Assembly (NCBI GenBank): GCA_034437715.1
Contig: DAOTTR010000168.1
Span: forward strand, 1-15,225
DNA from: JAHBVH01 sp034437715
GTDB lineage: Bacteria > Chloroflexota > Anaerolineae > Caldilineales > Caldilineaceae
Direction of reading: 5' to 3'
DNA: 15,225 bases
The position numbers and the translations under genes were made by a program. Shown here in pieces: positions 8,086-15,128 of the stretch. The stretch's first letter is position 1. Each line of letters begins with the position of its first letter. A model generated the notes under the pieces. That model was not told the origin of the DNA, did no database searches, and saw only the letters and a program-made list of their open reading frames with translations.

Positions 8086-8145
8086 CGCTACCACACGCTT
8101 TCCGCTAGCTGAATCAGCAATCGTCGATGTCGGTGATAGGTAAGC

Positions 8146-8174
8146 ATTGTAGGAAGTTACGGATACTTTGTCAA
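8146..8174 (-). promoter_or_regulatory. sigma70-type promoter for the GH-like gene
   Basis: Read on the minus strand, the -35 box is TTGACA (8169-8174), then exactly 17 bp, then the -10 box TACAAT (8146-8151). Transcription would start near 8139, giving a leader of roughly 54 nt before the ATG at 8085. The match to consensus is 11 of 12 bases with ideal spacing. Confidence 0.75.
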
Positions 8175-8286
8175 ATGCGTTTTTTTTGCACCTGTCAGGG
8201 GTAGCGGGCCTTGCGCGTGGTCTAGCACACAGTTTATTTATCGCAGCTAGCTTGTGGTTATTTGGGTGCATTGCACTTTTTGGGCA

Positions 8287-8352
8287 GTGTGCCGGGGACG
8301 AGCGACAACCGCACCGATTTGACAAACTGCACTCCGCTCGTCCCCGGCACAC
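8287..8352. repeat. 18-bp perfect inverted repeat with 30-nt loop
   Basis: GTGTGCCGGGGACGAGCG (8287-8304) is exactly complementary in reverse to 8335-8352. There is no T-tract on either side, so it is a poor terminator. It sits between the two divergent promoters. A dispersed REP-like palindrome or a structural/regulatory element are both possible. Confidence 0.7.
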
Positions 8353-8414
8353 GTTGCGCGCGCGTTCTAAAATTTACCCTCAACTTGAAATACACCCGTA
8401 GTTATTTTCACCAT

Positions 8415-8443
8415 TTTACATAAGCGAGCTTTGCGTGTATACT
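8415..8443 (+). promoter_or_regulatory. sigma70-type promoter for the ABC transporter operon
   Basis: The -35 box TTTACA (8415-8420), a 17-bp spacer and the -10 box TATACT (8438-8443) match consensus at 10 of 12 bases. The presumed start near 8450 would give a leader of about 455 nt before the binding-protein ATG. No equally good promoter was seen nearer the gene. Confidence 0.6.
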
Positions 8444-8524
8444 ACTACTGCCGCGACAAGTGTAGCACTTTAGATTGTTGGGATACCTCCTCTACCCTAA
8501 CTGTAGATCTTATGGACAAATCAT

Positions 8525-8580
8525 TTAAAAGTCATATCAATAAGCTCAATAATACACGAGATGCTATGGATGACTTTTAA
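8525..8580. repeat. 11-bp inverted repeat in the transporter leader
   Basis: TTAAAAGTCAT (8525-8535) pairs perfectly with ATGACTTTTAA (8570-8580) across a 34-nt loop. A TTTT run follows shortly after (8584-8587). The stem is AT-rich. It almost exactly brackets a 22-codon ORF (8512-8580). A weak attenuator or a small mobile remnant are possible. Confidence 0.45.
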
Positions 8581-8705
8581 GGGTTTTATCTATTAGGAAA
8601 GATCTAGTTGGAAGCAACTATCGTAGACTTGCCTTGGCAGACCCTTGGTGATTGATAATCTATCCTAGTAACGATTCCGCCGGGAACGCGCCCAGAGGGC
8701 TCCCG

Positions 8706-8739
8706 ATCCTGGCGGCAAACGAATTGTGGCCGCCAGGAT
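8706..8739. repeat. 11-bp GC-rich hairpin in the transporter leader
   Basis: ATCCTGGCGGC (8706-8716) pairs with GCCGCCAGGAT (8729-8739) over a 12-nt loop. The flanks contain related pieces (CCCAGAGGGCTCCC and GCTCCCAGGGG), which gives the look of a dispersed intergenic repeat. No T-tract follows. Confidence 0.5.
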
Positions 8740-8841
8740 GGCGACGCTCCCAGGGGTGAATAACCCAGCACGTTGGTTGTGTAGTTGCTGTGCCCTCCAT
8801 GATTGTAATTGTATTTGTGACAGCCCGTGCATTGCTTACCC

Positions 8842-8862
8842 CTGTACGCTTATACAGTACAG
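8842..8862. promoter_or_regulatory. Operator-like palindrome CTGTAC-N9-GTACAG
   Basis: CTGTAC (8842-8847) and GTACAG (8857-8862) form a perfect 6-bp inverted repeat with centres 15 bp apart, 45-65 bp before the binding-protein ATG. A second nested pair (CTGTA 8842-8846 and TACAG 8853-8857) shares the left arm. The size suits a dimeric repressor or activator, but the regulator is not in the window. Confidence 0.35.
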
Positions 8863-8906
8863 AATGCATCAAAATCATCACGTAGTATCAAGGAGAGAAT
8901 GACAAA

Positions 8907-10694
8907 ATGAGTAGGTTCAGAGCCGTCCTTGTTTACCTCATATTGATTACCCTTTTGTTGGGGGCATGTAGTAGCGGCGCAGAGGTAGCGCCTGCCACCC
9001 AACAAGAGACCGCGGCTGCCCCGGCAGATGCGGCACCGGCTGCCGTCCCCGCCACCACGGGCGATGTGCCACGAAATCGCACGGTCATCGTTGCGCAGAA
9101 GACCTCTTACCCGCCGGGAGAGATGTGGAGCCCCTACAATCTGGGTGGCACACACCAGGCTGGGATTCAGTTTTTCTACGAACCCCTCTTCTACGCCGAT
9201 ATGCTGGATGGTCACGAATATCCGTGGCTGGCAGAGCGTTGGGAATACAATGCCGATGCGACCGAACTAACCTACTATCTGCGTTCGGGCGTCACCTGGA
9301 GCGATGGGGAAGCCTTTACCGCCGAAGATGTGGTCTACACGTTGAATACGTTGCGTGATCTCGGCAGCACGGTACGCGGCGGCGGCGTCTATCAGGTCTT
9401 CGTCACAGAAGCGGTGGCCGTTGATGATCTGACTGTCACCATCAAATTCAACGCACCATCACCCCGCTTTCATGACGAAGTCATGGTGGCCAAGGGCGAC
9501 TCGGCGACCTTTATCGTGCCGCAGCACATCTGGGAAGGCCAGAATTGGGCGGAGTACACGGCCTATAATGATGGCGCTGGCCCAGTGACCACGGGCGCGT
9601 GGCGGCTGGCCTTTGCCGACGACACGCGCCGCATGATCGACCGCGTTGATACCTGCGAAGAATGGTGGGCTTGTGTCACCGGCTTCCATGAACTCCCCAA
9701 GGTGGAGCGCTTTGTCCAACTGACCATCGCCGATGACCAGAGCCAAGCCACGGCCATGATCCGCAACGAGATCGATCAGACCCATGATCTGCGGGTTGAT
9801 ATTATTGAGAAAATTCTGGCCGACAATCCAGAGACCACCACCTGGACGGGTCGTGAGGGCCCCTATGGCATGGTCTCCTGGTGGCCGACAGCATTGCACC
9901 TGAACAACAAAGACACGCATCTGGGCAAAGCCGAAGTACGCTGGGCGATCAATCGCTATCTGGACCGCCAGAAGCTGATCGATTTCGCGTATGATGGCAA
10001 GGGCCAGATTTCGTACTGGCCTTTCCCGCCCTTTAAGGGCCTGCAAGCCTCCATTGATAACTTGAAAGATCTGGAGGAAGAATATCAGCCCAACAAATAT
10101 GACCAAGCAGAGGGTGATGCTCTGCTGACCGAGGCTGGCTATACCAAGGACGGCGAGGGCTTTTGGGCCGACGCTACCGGTGATCGCATCAAGTGTAATA
10201 TCACCAGCTTCTCATTGTGGACGGATCTTGGGCCGGTGCTTGCCGAGACGTTGCGCCAGCATGGCATCGAGTCTGGCTATTCCGAGCCAACGGATGCCTA
10301 CAATCAATTGGCGGCGGGCGAGTATCAATGCGGCCTCTTTGGGCACAATGGCGCACAGTCCGGTAACATTTACCGCACCTTGAACCTCTACACGACTGGC
10401 AATGCCGAAAACCTGTTCCAATATTCAAACCCAGACTTTGACGCGATTGTCGAGCAACTGGCGACGACGGCCGACGAAGCGACTGTACGTGAATTGGAAC
10501 ACAGCGCCATGGAGATCTGGCTGCAAGATCTGCCGGATGTCCAGTTGGTGCAGTTTTACAATCGCACGGGCAACAATCAGCATTATTGGACGAATTGGCC
10601 CTCCACTGCCAGCGATCCGTATATGAATGGTATCTTCCCGCACACGGGATTTGCGTACACGCTTTTGAAGTTGGAGCCGACCGACGCACCATGA
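8907..10694 (+). CDS. ABC transporter substrate-binding lipoprotein, family 5 (Dpp/Opp type)
   Basis: The 595-residue protein captures the solute outside the membrane and passes it to the permease pair encoded downstream. It starts with a lipoprotein signal peptide: basic residues, a hydrophobic core and the lipobox LLGAC with the lipidated Cys at residue 21. An Ala/Pro/Glu-rich tether (about 22-52) follows. The SBP_bac_5 domain then covers most of the chain, with YPWLAERWEYN and the typical LRSGVTWSDGEAFTAEDVVYTL at about 125-146. Length is normal for the family. AAGGAG at 8890-8895 precedes the ATG by 11 nt. Family 5 proteins bind peptides, nickel chelates or oligosaccharides. The nearby GH-like gene favours an oligosaccharide, but this cannot be decided from sequence. 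Two hairpins follow the gene. Confidence 0.95.
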   Translation: MSRFRAVLVYLILITLLLGACSSGAEVAPATQQETAAAPADAAPAAVPATTGDVPRNRTVIVAQKTSYPPGEMWSPYNLGGTHQAGIQFFYEPLFYADMLDGHEYPWLAERWEYNADATELTYYLRSGVTWSDGEAFTAEDVVYTLNTLRDLGSTVRGGGVYQVFVTEAVAVDDLTVTIKFNAPSPRFHDEVMVAKGDSATFIVPQHIWEGQNWAEYTAYNDGAGPVTTGAWRLAFADDTRRMIDRVDTCEEWWACVTGFHELPKVERFVQLTIADDQSQATAMIRNEIDQTHDLRVDIIEKILADNPETTTWTGREGPYGMVSWWPTALHLNNKDTHLGKAEVRWAINRYLDRQKLIDFAYDGKGQISYWPFPPFKGLQASIDNLKDLEEEYQPNKYDQAEGDALLTEAGYTKDGEGFWADATGDRIKCNITSFSLWTDLGPVLAETLRQHGIESGYSEPTDAYNQLAAGEYQCGLFGHNGAQSGNIYRTLNLYTTGNAENLFQYSNPDFDAIVEQLATTADEATVRELEHSAMEIWLQDLPDVQLVQFYNRTGNNQHYWTNWPSTASDPYMNGIFPHTGFAYTLLKLEPTDAP

Positions 10695-10701
10695 TCTTGG
10701 G

Positions 10702-10772
10702 TGCCGTGTACTCGTTATTCGGGTCGAGTGACGGCAATATGCAGCGTCTAGCGGTGAGATGCTAGACGCTGC
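10702..10772 (+). terminator. Tandem hairpins after the binding-protein gene (attenuating terminator)
   Basis: Hairpin 1 pairs 10702-10714 with 10725-10736 (TGCCGT..ACTCG against CGAGT.ACGGCA) with a one-base asymmetry. Hairpin 2 is a perfect 12-bp stem, GCAGCGTCTAGC (10741-10752) with 10761-10772, and an 8-nt loop. It is followed by the T-rich TTTCCTTATTGTATTCT. The position inside the operon suggests partial termination or 3' protection of the binding-protein mRNA, which would give more binding protein than permease. Confidence 0.65.
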
Positions 10773-10844
10773 TTTCCTTATTGTATTCTGCAGACTGCCC
10801 TCTCCCCCAAGGGCTGTGTATTGTATAAATAAAGTTAGAGTCGT

Positions 10845-11852
10845 ATGACATTTGAATATCTGATCAAGCGAATTGGCCAATTTTTTATTGTCGCGTTTGT
10901 AGCGGCGTCGATCAACTTTTTCTTTCCGCGCATCACCGGTCAAGATCCAATTCAACAAAAGCTGGCGCAACTTCAGTTACAAGGCGTCGGCACCAATAGC
11001 GAAGACATCAAAGGCTTAATCGAGACCTATAACCGAAAGTTTGGCTTGGATCAACCCTTGTGGCGTCAATACTTGACCTACCTGGGCGATACGGCGCGCC
11101 TGGACTTTGGACAGTCGATCTCGAACTATCCGGCGACGGTCTTATCGATGTTGCGGCAAGCGATTCCCTGGTCGGTTGGTCTGTTGACCACGGCCACTCT
11201 GATCAGTTTTGTGATCGGCACGCTGATTGGCGCACTGATCGTGTGGGGGAAAGCGCCCTGGATCTTGCGCGTGGTCTTTCCTGCTTTTTTCGTCTTCTCT
11301 GCGGTCCCTTTCTATCTGATGGGGATCATTTTGCTCTACATTTTTGCCTTTCAGCTTAATATCTTTCCGCTTTTTGGGGGCTACAGCGCCGAAAGAATTC
11401 CAGAATTTAGTCTCAGCTTTTGGTTGGATGTGGCAGAACACGCCCTCCTGCCCGCCGCTTCGATTGTGTTGGCCCAGATCGGCTTTTGGGCACTGGGCAT
11501 GCGCTCGATGATGGTGACGATTCAGGGTGAGGACTATATGTTACAGGCCGAGGCAAAGGGATTGAAAGGGCCGCGTATCTTCTTTCGCTATGCCATGCGC
11601 AACGCGATTCTGCCCCAGATTACCGGATTGGCGCTGACGCTGGGCACAATTATTTCTGGTGCCATCCTCGTCGAAGTCGTCTTTGGCTATCCTGGCGTGG
11701 GGACTGTTCTGCGCAATGCGATTCAGGGTTTCGACTGGTTTGTGCTCCAGGGTGTAGTCTTTATGATCATCATTACGGTTGCCTTCACCATGTTGATCAT
11801 CGACTTGATCTACCCCTGGCTCGACCCACGCATTAGCTATAGGAGAGATTAG
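10845..11852 (+). CDS. ABC transporter permease, DppB/OppB family
   Basis: The 335-residue integral membrane protein forms half of the translocation pore. Six membrane segments are apparent at about 9-28, 109-134, 139-171, 194-218, 258-281 and 301-324, with a large periplasmic-side loop after the first (residues 30-105, containing FGLDQPLWRQYLTYL). The cytoplasmic EAA loop that contacts the ATPases is at about 221-258, including EAKGLKGPRIFFRYAMRNA. Length and order match DppB/OppB. The ATG at 10845 has only a weak ribosome binding site (TTAGAG). It lies 150 bp after the binding-protein gene, past two hairpins, and ends one base before the next start. Confidence 0.95.
   Translation: MTFEYLIKRIGQFFIVAFVAASINFFFPRITGQDPIQQKLAQLQLQGVGTNSEDIKGLIETYNRKFGLDQPLWRQYLTYLGDTARLDFGQSISNYPATVLSMLRQAIPWSVGLLTTATLISFVIGTLIGALIVWGKAPWILRVVFPAFFVFSAVPFYLMGIILLYIFAFQLNIFPLFGGYSAERIPEFSLSFWLDVAEHALLPAASIVLAQIGFWALGMRSMMVTIQGEDYMLQAEAKGLKGPRIFFRYAMRNAILPQITGLALTLGTIISGAILVEVVFGYPGVGTVLRNAIQGFDWFVLQGVVFMIIITVAFTMLIIDLIYPWLDPRISYRRD
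11841..11845 (+). promoter_or_regulatory. Ribosome binding site supporting a TTG start
   Basis: AGGAG lies 8 nt before the TTG at 11854, inside the end of the upstream permease gene. This supports a TTG start for the second permease and translational coupling. Confidence 0.7.
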
Positions 11853-11853
11853 C

Positions 11854-12771
11854 TTGACACAACTACGTGAAACCGTTATACCGGCTGGTATCCCTCTTGT
11901 GGCGTCGCCATCCACGAGCCGGGCCCAGCGCATCTACCGCTACTTCCGCCGCAACCCTGCCTTGATCGCCGGGTTGGTGATGTTGTTCCTGCTGGTATTC
12001 TCTTGGGTGGTTGGCTCGCTTGCGACTGAACCGACGGATGCAAGACCGCTTTCATACAGACCCAGCCAACCCCCTTCTGCGGAACACTGGCTGGGCACCG
12101 ACCGGCTTGGGAAAGATATCTTGGCAGTGATGGTCGAGGGCGTCCCGTTAACGCTGCGCATTGGCATCACCGCGGGTGCGATTGGGGTGCTGATTGGCAC
12201 CTTTCTAGCCTTCTTTAGCGGCTATTATGGGGGCGCGCTCGATGCTTTTGTCAAGTCAACGGTCGATATTCTGCGCACGGTGCCACCTTTACTGGTGTTG
12301 ATCGTGATCGCGATTTCGATACCGGGCAATATTTCGGTGAATGCCATGGCCTTAATCGTCGCCGCGCTGGCCTGGCTTGACCCTACGCGTCTGCTGCGCT
12401 CCCAAGTTTTGGTGATTAAGCAACAACCCTATGTAGAGATGGCGCGCTTTACGGGAATGAGCGGCCCCGAAATTATCATCAAGGAGATGATGCCAAACCT
12501 GATGCCTTACATCGTCTCCACCTTTGTCCTGGCCGTTTCTTCGGGTATTCTGGCTTCGATTGGGCTGGAAGCGCTGGGGTTGGGGCCCTTCGAGGCGAAC
12601 ACCTTGGGCATGACCATCTACTGGAATATTTGGTATGGTTCGTTGCTCAACGGCTGGTGGTGGTGGTGGGTGCCACCGATCTTTATTATTGTCTATCTCT
12701 CGATCGGTCTGTTCCTCGTCTCGCAAGGATTGGACGAATGGGCCAACCCGCGTTTAAGAAGGAGTGTGTGA
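11854..12771 (+). CDS. ABC transporter permease, DppC/OppC family
   Basis: The 305-residue membrane protein is the second half of the pore. It has the OppC-type N-terminal segment (TM1 at about 35-56), then HWLGTDRLGKDIL (78-90), which is diagnostic for DppC/OppC. Further membrane segments lie at about 100-124, 142-156, 163-175, 219-243 and 272-291. The EAA loop is at about 184-218 (EMARFTGMSGPEIIIKEMMPN). It uses a TTG start one base after the stop of the first permease, with a good AGGAG. The stop overlaps the ATG of the next gene by one base (TGATG). Near the C-terminus a run of five Trp (residues 268-272) precedes VPP. This is an extended form of the WWW..PP segment of the family. Confidence 0.95.
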   Translation: MTQLRETVIPAGIPLVASPSTSRAQRIYRYFRRNPALIAGLVMLFLLVFSWVVGSLATEPTDARPLSYRPSQPPSAEHWLGTDRLGKDILAVMVEGVPLTLRIGITAGAIGVLIGTFLAFFSGYYGGALDAFVKSTVDILRTVPPLLVLIVIAISIPGNISVNAMALIVAALAWLDPTRLLRSQVLVIKQQPYVEMARFTGMSGPEIIIKEMMPNLMPYIVSTFVLAVSSGILASIGLEALGLGPFEANTLGMTIYWNIWYGSLLNGWWWWWVPPIFIIVYLSIGLFLVSQGLDEWANPRLRRSV

Positions 12772-13850
12772 TGGCAGATATGCTTCAGCCATCCGCGCCG
12801 GATGTGCGTACGCCGGTGCTCCAGATACGGGATCTCCATGTACACTATGCCACCGAGGCGGGTGATGTCAAAGCCGTTAGCGGCGTGAATCTGACGCTCC
12901 AAAAGGGCGAGCGGCTCGCGCTGGTGGGTGAATCTGGGTGCGGTAAGACAACCTTGGCGCTCGCCATCATGCGGCTCACGAAACCCCCGGCGCGCATTGT
13001 GCGTGGCGAGATCCGCTTGAATGGCCGCGATCTCCTGAAACTGTCTGAGGAGGAGATGCGCCTGGCGCGTCTGAGCGAAGTCGCGCTGGTCACACAATCG
13101 GCCATGAACGCGCTCAATCCGGTTATGCGCATTGAAGCGCAGATTATTGACGGGCTAGAGGATCACGGTATCCAGCAGAGTAAAGGCACATCGCGTGAAT
13201 TGGTGCGCTCGCTACTAGAGCATGTGGGGCTGAGCCCGCACGTGGCTCGCATGTATCCGCATGAGTTGAGTGGCGGCATGAAACAGCGGGTGGCCATGGC
13301 GACGGCGACCGCGCTCAAACCTACGTTGATTATTGCCGATGAGCCGACCAGCGCGTTGGATGTGGTGGTGCAACGCCAGGTGATGACAACCCTCGGCCGT
13401 TTGCAGCGCGAAACCGGCGCTGCCGTCATCTTGGTGGGCCATGACATGGGGTTGATCGCCCAGTTTGCGGATTGGGTCGGGGTGATGTATGCCGGTAAAT
13501 TGGTGGATCTGGCACCGGTGCAACAGATGGTGGAAAAGCCATTGCACCCCTATTCACAGCTCCTGTTGCAGAGCGTGCCTGGCCTTGACGAGAAACGCGA
13601 TCGGCTGATTGGCATTCCAGGGATGCCGCCACGGCTGATCGATCTGCCCAGTGGTTGTCTTTTTCAGCCGCGCTGCCCAGCCGCAATGGCCCACTGTCGC
13701 ACCATTACGCCCCGGCTGGAGCGGGTTGATAAAGGCCACCCAGCCGCGGGCGCGGTGGATGATGGGCGTCGCGTCGCGTGCCATCTTTATGCGGAACCCA
13801 ATCTGCCCGAACTCAAGCAGCCAGCACCCAACCTGGAGGTTGATGCGTGA
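12771..13850 (+). CDS. ABC transporter ATP-binding protein, DppD/OppD type
   Basis: The 359-residue ATPase drives the importer as one of two nucleotide-binding subunits. Motifs are Walker A GESGCGKTT (53-61), Q-loop Gln109, signature LSGGM (166-170), Walker B LIIADE (186-191) and H-loop His224. A C-terminal oligopeptide-transporter extension has four cysteines (296, 302, 309, 337) in the spacing known to hold an iron-sulfur cluster in OppD/DppD-type proteins. The frame is open upstream to 12630. The ATG at 12771 is chosen because AAGGAG (12759-12764) precedes it by 6 nt, it overlaps the upstream stop by one base, and the usual family N-terminus begins here. The signature ends in Met instead of the more common Gln. 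Confidence 0.95.
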   Translation: MADMLQPSAPDVRTPVLQIRDLHVHYATEAGDVKAVSGVNLTLQKGERLALVGESGCGKTTLALAIMRLTKPPARIVRGEIRLNGRDLLKLSEEEMRLARLSEVALVTQSAMNALNPVMRIEAQIIDGLEDHGIQQSKGTSRELVRSLLEHVGLSPHVARMYPHELSGGMKQRVAMATATALKPTLIIADEPTSALDVVVQRQVMTTLGRLQRETGAAVILVGHDMGLIAQFADWVGVMYAGKLVDLAPVQQMVEKPLHPYSQLLLQSVPGLDEKRDRLIGIPGMPPRLIDLPSGCLFQPRCPAAMAHCRTITPRLERVDKGHPAAGAVDDGRRVACHLYAEPNLPELKQPAPNLEVDA

Positions 13851-14887
13851 CAGCGATCTTGGAATTGCGCAACGTTACGAAGATATTCACGAGCGGCACC
13901 TTTAGCAAGCAACGCACTGTGGCCGTGGAGGATATCTCCTTTTCAATTCCTGCCGAGAGCCCGACGATTACCGCCGTAGCGGGTGAGAGTGGCAGTGGCA
14001 AGACGACGCTCTCGCGCCTATTGCTGGGGGTGGTTGGGCCAAGTTCTGGCCAGGTTTTGTACAATGGGCATGATATCCCACGCCTGTCGCGCCAGCACCG
14101 TAAGGAATTTCTGCGCGATGTGCAGCCGATCTACCAGGATCCCTTTGGGGTCTATAATCCGTTTTACAAGGCAGAGCATCTGCTCTTTGCAGCGGTCTCT
14201 AAATTTAAACTGGCGCATTCCAAGGCCGACAGTCGCCGTTTGGTGGAAGAAGCGCTCGAAACTGTGGGTTTGCGCGCCGATGAGATCCTGGGCCGCTTTC
14301 CCCACCAGTTGAGCGGCGGCCAACGACAGCGCGTCATGGTGGCGCGCGCTTTGATCCTCAAGCCACGGATTATTTTGGCCGATGAGCCAGTTTCGATGGT
14401 CGATGCTTCGCTGCGCGCGACCATTCTGGAAAGTCTGCGCACGCTCAATCGCGAGCTCGGTATTTCGGTTTTGTATGTCACACACGATCTCACAACGGCT
14501 TATCAGATCTGTGAAAATATTATTGTCATGTATCGGGGCGCGGTCGTCGAGGCGGGCTCGGTGGAACGTGTAATCCGCGCGCCAAAGCATCCGTATACCC
14601 AACTGTTGGTGGAGTCGATTCCACAGATGCGTGCCGTGCGCGATTGGGCGCGTGATGAGGAGGATAGCCCCGTGCGCCCGGTGGGCAAGGTGCGCACAGC
14701 GGCCGGCTGTAAATTTGCCGACCGCTGTCCAATGGTGATGGAACAGTGCTGGAGCCAAAAGCCACCTTTGTACCGTGTCGATGTCGAGCGCGTGGCGCGG
14801 TGCTTCTTGTATCAAGACAAACCAGTGTTAGAGAGCACCGACGTTGCCGAGACATTTGTGACCGCCGAGCCAGCAGTAGGCAAGTGA
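13847..14887 (+). CDS. ABC transporter ATP-binding protein, DppF/OppF type
   Basis: The 346-residue ATPase pairs with the preceding one. Motifs are Walker A GESGSGKTT (46-54), Q-loop Gln97 in IYQDPFGVYNPF, signature LSGGQ (155-159), Walker B IILADE (175-180), D-loop SMVDAS and His213. The C-terminal extension carries four cysteines (288, 294, 301, 319), again in an iron-sulfur-like arrangement. The start is GTG at 13847, overlapping the previous stop by four bases (GTGA). GGAGG (13835-13839) lies 7 nt upstream. This indicates translational coupling. The segment before Walker A (SIPAESPTITAVAG) departs from the usual GE-x-hydrophobic pattern. It is the last gene of the operon. Confidence 0.95.
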   Translation: MTAILELRNVTKIFTSGTFSKQRTVAVEDISFSIPAESPTITAVAGESGSGKTTLSRLLLGVVGPSSGQVLYNGHDIPRLSRQHRKEFLRDVQPIYQDPFGVYNPFYKAEHLLFAAVSKFKLAHSKADSRRLVEEALETVGLRADEILGRFPHQLSGGQRQRVMVARALILKPRIILADEPVSMVDASLRATILESLRTLNRELGISVLYVTHDLTTAYQICENIIVMYRGAVVEAGSVERVIRAPKHPYTQLLVESIPQMRAVRDWARDEEDSPVRPVGKVRTAAGCKFADRCPMVMEQCWSQKPPLYRVDVERVARCFLYQDKPVLESTDVAETFVTAEPAVGK

Positions 14888-14913
14888 TATTTTCAGAATA
14901 ATAGGAAGCTATG

Positions 14914-14970
14914 TGTAGTAAAGACTTTAGTCTTTCTCGGCATAGGACTAAGGCTAAAGTCTTTACTACA
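14914..14970. repeat. 17-bp inverted repeat downstream of the operon (REP-like, possible terminator)
   Basis: TGTAGTAAAGACTTTAG (14914-14930) pairs perfectly with 14954-14970. Four more pairs, including one G-T, extend the stem inward. It begins 27 bp after the last stop. There is no strong T-tract. The composition (TAGTAAAGACTTTAGTC) resembles palindromes dispersed in Chloroflexota genomes. It may double as the operon's transcription end. Confidence 0.65.
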
Positions 14971-14994
14971 GTCAAAATTTACTTTAGGCGCTTT

Positions 14995-15121
14995 CAAAGA
15001 AATAAGTATCCAGCGCTTGCCAAACAAAATCATGCGTAGGGGCGGTCGCGCAGCCGCCCCACGTTTGGCTCGCTACGAACGGGCGGCGGCAAGCCGCCCC
15101 TACTGGATACTTTATTCTTTG
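14995..15121. mobile_element. 127-bp MITE-like element with 19-bp imperfect terminal inverted repeats
   Basis: The ends 14995-15013 and 15103-15121 are reverse complements at 17 of 19 positions (CAAAGAAATAAGTATCCAG against CAAAGAATAAAGTATCCAG). Inside are a GC-rich inverted pair, GTAGGGGCGG (15037-15046) with CCGCCCCTAC (15094-15103), a second hairpin GGGGCGG / CCGCCCC (15039-15060), and GCCAAAC / GTTTGGC (15019-15025, 15063-15069). It has no coding capacity. Confidence 0.55.
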
Positions 15122-15128
15122 CAATGGC

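Larger units (their letters stand above)
8086..8906. other. 821-bp divergent intergenic region
   Basis: This stretch separates the minus-strand GH-like gene from the plus-strand transporter operon. It holds a promoter in each direction, an 18-bp inverted repeat between them, and a ~455-nt presumed leader for the transporter operon with several further inverted repeats. An operator-like palindrome lies close to the binding-protein start. Part of it (about 8400-8660) is clearly more AT-rich than the flanking genes. The only other open frames look like shadows, apart from a 22-codon ORF at 8512-8580 without a ribosome binding site. Confidence 0.8.

Noticed and set aside
8086..8352. N-terminal extension of the GH-like gene up to 8352
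   Set aside because: It is Cys/Arg/Ser-rich and unlike the family. It contains a strong promoter for the gene and one arm of an inverted repeat.
8287..8352. CRISPR-like or intrinsic terminator reading of the 18-bp palindrome
   Set aside because: There is only one unit with no spacer array, and no T-tract follows on either strand.
8512..8580. 22-codon ORF as a gene
   Set aside because: It has no ribosome binding site and is bracketed by an inverted repeat. It is kept only as part of the leader observation.
8660..8881. 73-codon minus-strand open frame in the intergenic region
   Set aside because: It runs through a repeat-like hairpin, has no ribosome binding site and shows no recognisable protein features.
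8899..8910. ATG ACA AAA TGA just before the binding-protein start
   Set aside because: It is a three-codon frame overlapping the real ATG, and chance is the simplest explanation.
12630..12770. 47-codon upstream extension of the DppD-type ATPase
   Set aside because: It overlaps the permease gene in another frame. The ATG at 12771 has a good ribosome binding site and gives the normal family N-terminus.
14018..14815. 265-codon antisense open frame opposite the DppF-type ATPase
   Set aside because: The plus strand carries all ABC ATPase motifs, and the antisense product resembles no known protein.
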